DNA of 64,000 nt, from contig NZ_BMJI01000006.1 in NCBI RefSeq assembly GCF_014643255.1, positions 1 through 64,000 of the forward strand, given 5' to 3'. The stretch comes from Tersicoccus solisilvae. GTDB lineage: Bacteria > Actinomycetota > Actinomycetes > Actinomycetales > Micrococcaceae. The notes under the pieces were generated by a model. That model was not told the origin of the DNA. It was given only the letters and a program-made list of their open reading frames with translations, and searched no databases. The first letter of the stretch is position 1. Every line of letters begins with the position of its first letter. Shown piece by piece: positions 17,055 through 25,807 of the stretch. The position numbers were made by a program, and so were the translations under genes.

Positions 17055-18248
17055 TCAGAGCACGCTGCGGTAGACGTCCAGGGTGGCGCGCCCGATCGAC
17101 TCCCAGGAGAAGTGGTCCTGCGCGCGCCGGCGGCCGGCCTCACCCATCCGTCGCGCCTCGTCGCGATCGGAGACGACCGCGGTGAGAGCGGCGGCGAAGT
17201 CCCGGACGAACACGTCGGGGTCCAGGGGCGTGCCGGTGCCGTCCTGCACCTGCTCGATGGGCACCAGCCGGCCGGTGACGCCGTCGTCGACGACCTCCGG
17301 GATGCCGCCGGTGGCGCTCGCCACGACGGCGGCCCCGCACGCCATGGCCTCGAGGTTGACGATGCCGAGCGGTTCGTAGACGGACGGGCAGGCGAACGCC
17401 GTGGTGTGGGAGAGGATCTGGATCAGCTCCCGTCGCGGCAGCATCTTCTCGATCAGCACGACGCCCTCGCGCTCGGCCCGCAGTTCGGCGATCAGCTGGT
17501 TGACCTCGGCCCCCAGCTCGGGGGTGTCCGCCGCACCCGCGCACAGGACGAGCTGCACCTCCGGCGGCAGCAGCTTCGCCGCCCGGAGCAGGTAGGGCAC
17601 GCCCTTCTGCCGGGTGATCCGGCCGACGAACGTGACGGAGGGCTGGTGCGGGTCGATGCCGTACGACTCGAGCACGTCGGTCTCGACGTCGGGCTGCCAC
17701 AGGGCGACGTCGATGCCGTTGTGCACGACCTTGACCTTCTCCGGGTCGACGTCCGGGTAGCAGCGCAGGATGTCCGCGCGCATGCCGGCGGAGACCGCGA
17801 CGATCGCGTCGGCCGCCTCGTACGCCGTCTTCTCGGCCCAGGAGGAGAGGGCGTAGCCGCCGCCGAGCTGCTCGGCCTTCCACGGGCGCAGCGGTTCGAG
17901 ACTGTGCGCGGAGAGCACGTGCGGGATGCCGTGCAGCAGTTTCGCCAGGTGCCCCGCGAGATTGGCGTACCAGGTGTGGGAGTGGACCACGTCGGCGCCG
18001 GCGACGCCGGGGACGATGGCGAGGTCGACGCCGAACGTCTGCAGGGCGGCGTTGGCGTCGGAGAGCTCGGGCAGGTTCGGGTAGGCCCGCACGGTGGCGC
18101 CGTGGAAGTCGGCGTCGCGTGCGGCGCCGAAGCAGTGCACGTGCAGCTCGACCTGGGAGGCCAGCACCCGGCTCAGCTCCGCGACGTGGACACCGGCACC
18201 GCCGTAGATGTCCGGGGGGAACTCCTTGCTCACGATGTCGATGCGCAC
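17055..18248 (-). CDS. glgA: Glycogen synthase, actinobacterial GT4 type
   Basis: A 397-residue GT-B glycosyltransferase using ADP-glucose. N-terminal domain motif KEFPPDIYGGAGVHVAEL; C-terminal donor domain with FVGRITRQKGVPYLL and the catalytic E-x7-E region CPSVYEPLGIVNLEAMACG. The actinobacterial family is GT4, and the Mycobacterium enzyme (GlgM) mainly makes maltose-1-phosphate for the GlgE pathway as well as extending glucan, so the exact product here is open. GTG at 18248 was chosen because the product then begins RIDIVSKEFPP as in relatives; GTG at 18254 is possible. Divergent from glgC, which supplies its substrate. Confidence 0.92.
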   Translation of the reverse strand: MRIDIVSKEFPPDIYGGAGVHVAELSRVLASQVELHVHCFGAARDADFHGATVRAYPNLPELSDANAALQTFGVDLAIVPGVAGADVVHSHTWYANLAGHLAKLLHGIPHVLSAHSLEPLRPWKAEQLGGGYALSSWAEKTAYEAADAIVAVSAGMRADILRCYPDVDPEKVKVVHNGIDVALWQPDVETDVLESYGIDPHQPSVTFVGRITRQKGVPYLLRAAKLLPPEVQLVLCAGAADTPELGAEVNQLIAELRAEREGVVLIEKMLPRRELIQILSHTTAFACPSVYEPLGIVNLEAMACGAAVVASATGGIPEVVDDGVTGRLVPIEQVQDGTGTPLDPDVFVRDFAAALTAVVSDRDEARRMGEAGRRRAQDHFSWESIGRATLDVYRSVL

Positions 18249-18381
18249 ACTCACAAGGTAGTGCCTGTCGGCGGTGTCCTCTAGTGTGAGTCTCACCGAC
18301 GCCGCAGGTCGGACCCTCTACCCCGGCCGATCCGTCGGCCGAACGGTGAGGTGAAGGTCGAGAAAGGTCAGTGATGCCCTC
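18249..18381. promoter_or_regulatory. Divergent promoter region of glgA and glgC
   Basis: The 133-base gap must hold promoters for both genes. A small palindrome, GTGAG-T-CTCAC, lies at 18286-18296 close to a TAGAG-like hexamer read toward glgA. No clear -35/-10 pair can be assigned on either strand, so only the region is annotated. Confidence 0.4.
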
Positions 18382-19623
18382 ATGAGCCCCAAAGTCCTCG
18401 CGATCGTGCTGGCCGGCGGGGAGGGCAACCGCCTGATGCCGCTGACCATGGACCGCGCGAAGCCCGCCGTCCCCTTCGGCGGCAGCTACCGGCTGATCGA
18501 CTTCGCCCTCTCCAACCTGGTCAACTCGCGGTACCTGCAGGTCGTCGTCCTGACCCAGTACAAGTCCCACAGCCTCGACCGGCACATCTCCGAGACGTGG
18601 CGGATGTCCACGCTGCTCGGCAACTACATCGCGTCCGTGCCGGCGCAGCAGCGCGTGGGCAAGAGCTGGTTCCAGGGCAGCGCCGACGCCATCTACCAGT
18701 CCCTGAACCTCATCCACGACGCCCGGCCGGACATCGTCGTCGTCGTCGGCGCCGACCACGTGTACCGGATGGACTTCTCGCAGATGGTGGACGCGCACAT
18801 CGCGTCGGGGGCGTCCGCGTCGGTGGCGGCGGTGCGTCAGCCGCTGGACCAGGTGAACCAGTTCGGGGTGATCGAGACGGACCCGCAGGACCGGTCCCGG
18901 ATCGCCCGGTTCGTCGAGAAGCCGGCCACCACGGAGGGCCTGCCCGACGACCCGACCAGCTTCCTCGCCTCGATGGGCAACTACGTGTTCACGGCCGACG
19001 CCCTGGTCGACGCCCTCCGGGCCGACAACGAGCGGCTGGACACCAAGCACGACATGGGTGGGGATCTCGTCCCCCACTTCGTGGACCGGAACGACTGCGC
19101 CGTGTACGACTTCACGGAGAACTCGGTCGCCGGGTCCACGGAACGGGATCGCCGCTACTGGCGGGACGTCGGCACGATCGACTCGTTCTACGACGCCCAC
19201 ATGGACCTGATCTCCCCGCTGCCGATCTTCAACCTCTACAACATGGACTGGCCGATCTACACGCGGCAGGTGATCTCCCCGCCGGCGAAGTTCGTCCGGG
19301 GCCGCAACCCCGACTGGGGGGTGGCGTACGACTCGATCGTCAGCCCGGGCGCCGTCGTCACCGGCGGCCTGGTCAAGGGGTCGGTGCTCTCGCCCGACGT
19401 GTTCGTCTCCGACGGTGCCCGCGTCTCCGGGTCCGTGCTGATGGACAACGTGCTGATCGGCCGGGGCGCCGTGGTCAAGCGCGCGATCCTGGACAAGAAC
19501 GTCTCGCTCGAGGACGGGGCGACCGTGGGGGCGGACCCCGAGCTGGACCGCTCCCGGGGCTACAAGGTGACCGACTCGGGCATCACCGTGGTGAGCAAGG
19601 GCGTGCGCGTCGCGGCCGGGTGA
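18382..19623 (+). CDS. glgC: Glucose-1-phosphate adenylyltransferase
   Basis: A 413-residue ADP-glucose pyrophosphorylase: ATP + glucose-1-phosphate to ADP-glucose + PPi, the committed step of bacterial glycogen synthesis. The nucleotide loop [13 protein letters not shown] lies at residues 10-22, followed by [28 protein letters not shown] holds the metal-binding Asp, and FVEKP binds the sugar phosphate. The C-terminal part shows left-handed beta-helix hexapeptide repeats with the allosteric region. Length is normal. It is divergent from glgA and converges with the transglutaminase operon 14 bases downstream. Confidence 0.97.
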   Translation: MSPKVLAIVLAGGEGNRLMPLTMDRAKPAVPFGGSYRLIDFALSNLVNSRYLQVVVLTQYKSHSLDRHISETWRMSTLLGNYIASVPAQQRVGKSWFQGSADAIYQSLNLIHDARPDIVVVVGADHVYRMDFSQMVDAHIASGASASVAAVRQPLDQVNQFGVIETDPQDRSRIARFVEKPATTEGLPDDPTSFLASMGNYVFTADALVDALRADNERLDTKHDMGGDLVPHFVDRNDCAVYDFTENSVAGSTERDRRYWRDVGTIDSFYDAHMDLISPLPIFNLYNMDWPIYTRQVISPPAKFVRGRNPDWGVAYDSIVSPGAVVTGGLVKGSVLSPDVFVSDGARVSGSVLMDNVLIGRGAVVKRAILDKNVSLEDGATVGADPELDRSRGYKVTDSGITVVSKGVRVAAG

Positions 19624-19637
19624 CGGCCGACGGCCGG

Positions 19638-20486
19638 TCAGGCCAGCCGGGTCACCGCGACGCGGACCGCGAGGGTGGAGCCGCCACCCCCGGACAGGAT
19701 GCCCTTGAGCGGGGTGACGTCCCGGTAGTCCCGGCCACGGGCGACGACGACGTGCAGGTCGCCGACCGGCCCGGTGTTGGTGGGGTCCCAGGCGCGCCAG
19801 CCGCCGTCCCACCACTCCACCCAGGCGTGGGACTCGCCCACGACCTCCTCGCCGATGCCCGCCGCGGGTCGCGGGTGCAGGTACCCGGAGACGTAGCGGG
19901 CGGGGATGCCGAGGCTGCGCAGGGCACCCGCGCCCAGGTGCGCCAGATCCTGGCACACCCCCTTGCGGGCGGTCCACGCGTGCTCCGCGTTCGAGTGCAC
20001 GTGGGTGGCGCCGGGCACGTAGCTCATCTGCCCGCGCATCCACGCGAACACGGCCATCGCCGCCTCGTGCGGGTCCAGGCCCCGTACCTCGTCCCGCACC
20101 AGGGCGATCACCTCGTCGCCCGGCCCGGACAGGGGGGTCTGCGGCAGCCAGTCCGAGAACCGGTTGCGGGCGGCCGCACCGTGCAGGTCGGCCCAGCCGA
20201 CCGGCTCGGCGTCGACCGTGCGCGTCCCCCGGTGCACCTCCACGGTCGCCTCGGCCAGGACGGCCAGCCGGTCGTGCGGGCTGGTGATGTCGAAGCTGGT
20301 GACCCGGGTACCCCAGTAGTCCCGGTACGTGTCCACGGCCGCGTGGTCCGGCCCGACGGTCAGGGAGGACTCCAGGACCACCTGGTGCGGGTCGGTGATC
20401 GGCGACATCCGCGCCTCGTTGTAGGACAGGGACACCCGCCGCACGTAGTCGTAGCTGGTCGCGTGCGAGATGCGCAGCCGCGTCAT
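19638..20486 (-). CDS. Transglutaminase-like cysteine protease-fold protein
   Basis: A 282-residue protein with an N-terminal beta domain typical of bacterial transglutaminase-like proteins (RISHATSYDYVRRVSLSYNEARM, about 90 residues) and a papain-fold core with triad C178 (KGVCQDLAHL), H220 (ESHAWVEWW) and D234 (AWDPTN). Such proteins act as peptidases or amidases. The ATG at 20486 overlaps the stop of the alpha-E gene in ATGA. The three genes from 23013 to 19638 match the conserved set ATP-grasp, alpha-E, transglutaminase predicted to make and process a peptide-like product; no product is known. Confidence 0.9.
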   Translation of the reverse strand: MTRLRISHATSYDYVRRVSLSYNEARMSPITDPHQVVLESSLTVGPDHAAVDTYRDYWGTRVTSFDITSPHDRLAVLAEATVEVHRGTRTVDAEPVGWADLHGAAARNRFSDWLPQTPLSGPGDEVIALVRDEVRGLDPHEAAMAVFAWMRGQMSYVPGATHVHSNAEHAWTARKGVCQDLAHLGAGALRSLGIPARYVSGYLHPRPAAGIGEEVVGESHAWVEWWDGGWRAWDPTNTGPVGDLHVVVARGRDYRDVTPLKGILSGGGGSTLAVRVAVTRLA

Positions 20487-21400
20487 GACAGTTCCCCCAC
20501 CCATTCGAGGCTCTCGGCCCGGGAGAAGTACTTCCGGGAGATGGCGTCGGACGCCCGGGCGCAGGCCTGCTGCACCCGGTCCATGTGCTCGGGCAGCTCG
20601 TCCAGCAGGTCCGCCGTCTGGTGGAACTCGAGGAAGGACCGGGCCTGGCCCACCAGCCGACGGGCGTCGTCGAGGAACCCGATCCGCTGGTTCGACGGGT
20701 CGAGTCGTTCGAGCGCGGTCTCGGCCTCGGTCAGGGCGTAGACGATGGAACGGGGGAAGAGACGGTCCAGCAGGAGGAACTCGGCGGCCTCCTCGTCGCC
20801 GAAGGCGGCCCGTTGGTTGCGCAGGAACGACTCGTACGCCCCGGCGCACCGCAGCATGGTGACCCACGAGTTGGCGACGTCGCGCGTGGAGAGCATGCGC
20901 GACGTCATGTCGGCCCGTTCCAGGCTGCGGCCGAGCACCATGAACTCCCAGCTCTCGTCGTGGCTCATGGTCAGGTCGGAGAGGCCACGCACCATCGCGG
21001 TCCGCTCGCCGACCCACGTGCAGAACCGGTAGGTGCCGACCACGTCCTTGCGGTGCTGGTTGAGCCCGTACCACGTGGTGTTCAGGCACTCCCACAGGCC
21101 GGAGGACACGGTCTCCCGCGCGCGGCGGGCGTTCTCCCGGGCGGCGCCCAGCGCCCCGGCGATGGAGGCGGGCGAACCGCGGTCGTAGGCCAGGGCGTCC
21201 AGCAGCTGCCCGATGCCGAGCCGCTCGTCCTCGGGCACGGCCCCCATCACCGCGAGCAGCCGCCGGGCCACCAGCTCCTGATCGGCGCTGCTCATCTGGT
21301 TCATCCGCTCCAGGTGCACGTCGAGGATCCGTGCCGTCCCGTCCGCCCGCTCGACGTAGCGGCCGATCCAGAACAACGACTCGGCGATCCGGCTGAGCAT
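20483..21400 (-). CDS. Alpha-E domain protein (DUF403)
   Basis: A 305-residue all-helical protein beginning MLSRIAESLFWIGRYVERADGTARIL, the hallmark of the alpha-E family. ATG at 21400 is chosen because it is preceded by GGAAGGGAGGACGGC, a strong ribosome-binding site. Alpha-E proteins are found nearly always beside circularly permuted ATP-grasp ligases and transglutaminases, as here; their biochemical role is not established. The stop overlaps the transglutaminase start. A 56-base gap separates it from the ATP-grasp gene, so all three are likely one transcript. Confidence 0.9.
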   Translation of the reverse strand: MLSRIAESLFWIGRYVERADGTARILDVHLERMNQMSSADQELVARRLLAVMGAVPEDERLGIGQLLDALAYDRGSPASIAGALGAARENARRARETVSSGLWECLNTTWYGLNQHRKDVVGTYRFCTWVGERTAMVRGLSDLTMSHDESWEFMVLGRSLERADMTSRMLSTRDVANSWVTMLRCAGAYESFLRNQRAAFGDEEAAEFLLLDRLFPRSIVYALTEAETALERLDPSNQRIGFLDDARRLVGQARSFLEFHQTADLLDELPEHMDRVQQACARASDAISRKYFSRAESLEWVGELS

Positions 21401-21456
21401 GCCGTCCTCCCTTCCTGGTGCTGTTGGGCTGCTGTGCTCCCGTTCCGGGAGCGGCG

Positions 21457-23013
21457 TCACTGCTGCTGGGCCTCGCCCTGCCGGTCCCGGGCGTTGCTCT
21501 CGATCGGCCAGACCGACACGCGCTCCCGACCGGGTCGGGGCGCCGCCCCGGCCGGCATCGCCGGGGCAGGTCCGTCGCCGACCACCCAGGTGTCCTTCGA
21601 GCCGCCGCCCTGGCTGGAGTTAACGATGAGGGAACCCTCCTGCAGCGCCACCCGGGTGAGCCCCCCGGGCAGCACCCACACCTCGTCGCCGTCGTTGACG
21701 GCGAAGGGCCGCAGGTCGACGTGCCGGGGACCGAAGCGGTCGCCGGCCATGGTGGGCACGGTGGACAGCTGCAGCACGGGCTGGGCGATCCACCCGCGCG
21801 GGTCCGCGATCACCCGCTGTCGCAGGGCGTCCAGTTCCTCGCGGGTCGCATCCGGGCCGATCACGATGCCCTTGCCGCCGGACCCGTCGACCGGCTTGAC
21901 CACGAGCTCCTCGAGACGGTCGAGGACCTCCTCGCGGGCGGCGTCCTCCTCGAGCCGGAACGTGTCGACGTTGGGGATGATCGGGTCCTCGCCCCGGTAG
22001 TAGCGGATCAGGTCCGGCAGGTAGCTGTAGATCAGCTTGTCGTCGGCCACGCCGTTGCCGATCGCGTTGGCGATCGTCACGTTGCCGGCGCGGGCGGCGT
22101 TGACCAGCCCCGGGCAGCCGAGCAGGGAGTCGGAACGGAACTGGAGGGGGTCGATGAAGTCGTCGTCGACACGCCGGTAGATCACGTCGACCCGCTGCTC
22201 GCCCGCCGTCGTGCGCATGTAGACGCGGTTGGCCCGGCAGACGAGATCCCGGCCCTCGACGAGTTCGACGCCCATCAGGCCGGCGAGCAGGGTGTGCTCG
22301 AAGTAGGCGGAGTTGAAGACGCCGGGGGTGAGCACGACGACGGTCGGGTCGGCGACGGAGGGGGGTGCGGTCCGGCGCAGCGCGTGGAGCAGGTGGCGCG
22401 GATAGTCGTCCACGCCGCGGATGTCCTGCTGGGTGAAGGCCTCGGGCAGCCCCTTGGCCATCGCGCGCCGGTTCTCGATCACGTAGGAGACGCCGCTGGG
22501 CACCCGCACGTTGTCCTCGAGCACCCGGAAGCAGCCGGTGCCGTCCCGGACGACGTCGACCCCGGAGACGTGCACGCGCACCCCGCCGACCGGCCGGAAC
22601 CCGGCGACGCAGCGGTGGAAGTGGGAGCTGGAGGTGATCAGGGACCGCGGCACGACCCCGTCCGCGACAACGGCCATGCTGTCGTACACGTCGTCGAGGA
22701 ACGCCTCGAGGGTCTGCACCCGCTGGGCCACGCCGCGCTCGAGGACGTCCCACTCGGCGGCGGGGATCACCCGCGGCACGATGTCCAGCGGGAAGGGGCG
22801 CTCCTCCCCCGCGTAGTCGAAGGTGACCCCCCGGTCCAGGAAGGTGCGGGCCATGGAGTCGGCCCGGGCGGAGACATCGCCGAGGGTCAACCCGCCCAGC
22901 ACGTCCTCGACCTGCCGGTAGGCGGCACGCACGGACTGATCGGCGTCGAACATCTCGTCGTACGCCCGGGTGCGGACCGTGGCGGTCCCGTAGTCGTCGA
23001 ACAGGTCGGACAT
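21457..23013 (-). CDS. Circularly permuted ATP-grasp type 2 protein (DUF404/DUF407)
   Basis: A 518-residue putative amide-bond-forming ligase. ATG at 23013 (SDLFDDYGTATVRTRAYDEMF) matches the usual family start. Visible features include RGVTFDYAGEERPFPLDIVPRVI, EDNVRVPSGVSYVIENR and, in the C-terminal half, LEELVVKPVDGSGGKGIVIG, the ATP-binding Lys plus glycine-rich loop, then GRDLVCRANRVYMRT. The permuted order is as expected for the family. Relatives occur with alpha-E and transglutaminase-like genes and, in some Proteobacteria, with the proteasome-like Anbu peptidase. It is divergent from pepN. Confidence 0.9.
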   Translation of the reverse strand: MSDLFDDYGTATVRTRAYDEMFDADQSVRAAYRQVEDVLGGLTLGDVSARADSMARTFLDRGVTFDYAGEERPFPLDIVPRVIPAAEWDVLERGVAQRVQTLEAFLDDVYDSMAVVADGVVPRSLITSSSHFHRCVAGFRPVGGVRVHVSGVDVVRDGTGCFRVLEDNVRVPSGVSYVIENRRAMAKGLPEAFTQQDIRGVDDYPRHLLHALRRTAPPSVADPTVVVLTPGVFNSAYFEHTLLAGLMGVELVEGRDLVCRANRVYMRTTAGEQRVDVIYRRVDDDFIDPLQFRSDSLLGCPGLVNAARAGNVTIANAIGNGVADDKLIYSYLPDLIRYYRGEDPIIPNVDTFRLEEDAAREEVLDRLEELVVKPVDGSGGKGIVIGPDATREELDALRQRVIADPRGWIAQPVLQLSTVPTMAGDRFGPRHVDLRPFAVNDGDEVWVLPGGLTRVALQEGSLIVNSSQGGGSKDTWVVGDGPAPAMPAGAAPRPGRERVSVWPIESNARDRQGEAQQQ

Positions 23014-23087
23014 GGAGCACAGCGTGTCATGGATCGATGTCGATGACATCACCGGCGCGTTTCCGCCCCGGTGTTTGAATGGAGGGC

Positions 23088-25718
23088 ATGCCTTCCCCGC
23101 ACCTGACCCGCGACGACGCGGCCACCCGTTCCACGCTGCTCACCGTCCGCGCGTACGACGTGCACCTGGACCTCACCGGAGCGCAGGTGGAGGGCGCCAC
23201 CACCTTCGGGACGGTCAGTGAGATCCACTTCGACTGCGTCGAGCCGGGCGCCGCCACCTTCGTCGACTTCCTCGGGGCCTCGGTCGAGGAGGTGGAGCTG
23301 AACGGGCGGTCCCTGCCGGTGGCGGACGTCGTCGACGGGCAGCGCGTCCGGCTGCCGGACCTGGCGGCGCGGAACACGGTGCGGGTCCGGGCCACCGGCC
23401 TCTACAGCCGCAGCGGGGAGGGGCTGCACCGGTTCGTGGACCCCGCGGACGGCCGGGTGTACCTGTACACGCAGAACGAGCCGGCGGACTGCTGCCGGTG
23501 GATCCCGGTCTTCGAGCAGCCGGACCTGAAGGCACGGTTCACCCTGCACGTGGACGCACCGGCGGACTGGGTGGTGCGCGGCAACGGCGCGGAGACCGGA
23601 GCCGAGCCATCGGTCGGCGGGGCCGTGCGCCACTTCGCGACGACCGAACCCCTCTCCACGTATCTGGTGGCGGTGCTCGCCGGGCCGTACCACGCGGTGG
23701 AGGCCCAGCACACCGTGACCACGGCGGACGGCCCGCTGCCGGTGCCGCTGGCGATGTTCTGCCGGGCGTCCCTGGCCGAGCACCTGGACGCGGACCGGAT
23801 CGCCGACGTCACACGCGCCGGTCTGGACTTCTATCACGAGCGATTCGGGTTCCCGTACCCGTTCGGGAAGTACGACCAGGCGTTCGTGCCCGAGTACAAC
23901 CTCGGGGCGATGGAGAACCCTGGCCTGGTGACGTTCACCGAGGCGTTCGTGTTCCGCACGGAGGCCACCGAGGCGCAGGTGCAGGCGCGGGCGAACGTCA
24001 TCATGCACGAGATGGCGCACATGTGGTTCGGGGATCTCGTCACCATGCGGTGGTGGGACGACCTGTGGCTGAAGGAGTCCTTCGCGGACTTCATGGGGTC
24101 CGCGTCGCTGGCGGACACCGGGCTGTACCCGGGGGCGTGGGTGACGTTCGCGAACCGGCGGAAGGCGTGGGCCTACGTGCAGGACGCGCTGCCGACGACC
24201 CACCCGATCGTGGCGGACATCGTCGACCTGGACGCGGCGAAGCAGAACTTCGACGGCATCACCTACGCCAAGGGCGCCTCGGTGCTCAAGCAGCTGGTGG
24301 CGTTCGTCGGACGCGACGTCTTCGACGCCGCGGCGCGGGCGTACTTCCGCGAGCATGCCTGGGGCAACACGACGCTCGCGGACTTCCTGGCGGCCCTGAG
24401 CGAGGCGTCCGGCCGGGACATGGGGGCGTGGGCGGCGGCCTGGCTGCAGACGTCCGGCATCAGCACGCTGTCGGTGGAGCGGACGTCCACCGGGGCGCGG
24501 GTCCACCAGGACGGGTGGGACCCGGCCATCGGGGCGGCGATGACGCGGCCGCACGCGCTCGCCGTCGGGGTGTACGCGGAGGAGGACGGCGCTGGGGGTG
24601 GCCCCGGCGCCCTGGGTCCCGCCCGTCGCCGGCTGCGACGGGTGGCGTCCGCCCCGGTGGAACTCGCGAGCGCGTCCGTGGACGTCGATCTCCCCGTCGC
24701 CGTCGACGCCCCGCTGATCCTGCCGAACGACGGGGACCTCACCTACGCCACCGTGGACCTGGACCCGCGGAGTCTGACCACCGCGCTGGAGCGCATCGAG
24801 GACGTCGACGACGAGATGGCCCGCACGATCTGCTGGTCAGCGCTGTGGACGATGACGCGCGATGCACGGCTGCCCGCCGAGCGGTTCGTCACCACGGTGG
24901 CCCGCGCCGGTGCGGCGGAGACCGACGACGGGGTGCGGCAGATGCTCTTCACCCAGGCCCTGACCGCGGTGACGCGTTACGCGCCTCCGTCGACCCGCGC
25001 GGAGCTGCTGTCCGTCCTGCTCGACGCCCTCGCCGCGCTCGTCCGCTCGACCGGGTCCCTGACCTTCGCCCGGCTGTTCACCGCCGTTGCCGCCCACGGT
25101 GGCGGGCAGGACGACCTGTTGCGCTCCCTGGTCGCCACGGACGCCGCCGCGTCGTCCGGCACGACGGCGTCGTCCGGCCTGCTCGCCTCCCTGGCCGCCA
25201 ACCAGGACCTGCGGTGGGCTGCGCTCGTTGCCCTCGCCGCCCGCGACGCCGTCGGGCACGACGTCATCGAGGCGGAGCTGCAACGGGACCCGACCGCGAC
25301 GGGCCGGCGTCACGCGCTGACCGCCCGCAGCGCCCGGCCCGGGACCGACGCCAAGCGCGAGGTGTGGGAGAGCGTGACCGGGGACCGCGACCTGTCGAAC
25401 GAGCTCGTCTCGGCCGCACTGCGTGGGTTCGCGCTCATCGACGCGACGACCGCCGAGCCGTTCGTCGAGCCCTACTTCGCCTCGCTCACGGCCTGGTGGA
25501 ACGAGCGGAGCATCGAGATGGCGACCCGGCTGGTGCGTGGGCTGTTCCCGCCGGTGCAGGACGCCGTTCCCGGGCAGGATCCGCCCGAGCACCCACTGGT
25601 GCGCCGTTCGGCCCGGTGGCTCTCGGAGCACGAGGAGGCGCCGGCGGCGCTGCGGCGGATCGTCATCGAGGAGCAGGACTCCCTGGTGCGCGCGCTGCGG
25701 GCCCAATCAGCGGGGTGA
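23088..25718 (+). CDS. pepN: Aminopeptidase N (M1 family zinc metallopeptidase)
   Basis: An 876-residue cytosolic aminopeptidase that removes N-terminal residues from peptides. Substrate motif GAMEN at 273-277, zinc motif HEMAH at 307-311 with the third ligand E330 in WLKESFADFMG. The C-terminal 400 residues form the helical ERAP1-like domain. ATG at 23088 is chosen over ATG at 23079 because GGAGGG lies just upstream of it. Residues about 495-510 hold a Gly/Pro-rich insertion (EEDGAGGGPGALGPARRR), probably a loop. Divergent from the ATP-grasp gene by 74 bases, so one control region may serve both. Confidence 0.96.
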   Translation: MPSPHLTRDDAATRSTLLTVRAYDVHLDLTGAQVEGATTFGTVSEIHFDCVEPGAATFVDFLGASVEEVELNGRSLPVADVVDGQRVRLPDLAARNTVRVRATGLYSRSGEGLHRFVDPADGRVYLYTQNEPADCCRWIPVFEQPDLKARFTLHVDAPADWVVRGNGAETGAEPSVGGAVRHFATTEPLSTYLVAVLAGPYHAVEAQHTVTTADGPLPVPLAMFCRASLAEHLDADRIADVTRAGLDFYHERFGFPYPFGKYDQAFVPEYNLGAMENPGLVTFTEAFVFRTEATEAQVQARANVIMHEMAHMWFGDLVTMRWWDDLWLKESFADFMGSASLADTGLYPGAWVTFANRRKAWAYVQDALPTTHPIVADIVDLDAAKQNFDGITYAKGASVLKQLVAFVGRDVFDAAARAYFREHAWGNTTLADFLAALSEASGRDMGAWAAAWLQTSGISTLSVERTSTGARVHQDGWDPAIGAAMTRPHALAVGVYAEEDGAGGGPGALGPARRRLRRVASAPVELASASVDVDLPVAVDAPLILPNDGDLTYATVDLDPRSLTTALERIEDVDDEMARTICWSALWTMTRDARLPAERFVTTVARAGAAETDDGVRQMLFTQALTAVTRYAPPSTRAELLSVLLDALAALVRSTGSLTFARLFTAVAAHGGGQDDLLRSLVATDAAASSGTTASSGLLASLAANQDLRWAALVALAARDAVGHDVIEAELQRDPTATGRRHALTARSARPGTDAKREVWESVTGDRDLSNELVSAALRGFALIDATTAEPFVEPYFASLTAWWNERSIEMATRLVRGLFPPVQDAVPGQDPPEHPLVRRSARWLSEHEEAPAALRRIVIEEQDSLVRALRAQSAG

Positions 25719-25807
25719 GCAGCGGCGGCTCGGCCGGAGGGCGTGATTCGTGCGGTCCTCGAGGGCGCCGACGGTCTGTGCGCCGCGTCCGGTCGGACTC
25801 GGACCTG

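Noticed and set aside
16110-20043. Very long frames overlapping glgA and glgC on both strands (up to 967 residues)
   Set aside because: Composed of Arg/Gly/Ala-rich strings without motifs, in frames shadowing glgA, glgC and the acyl-CoA oxidase-like gene.
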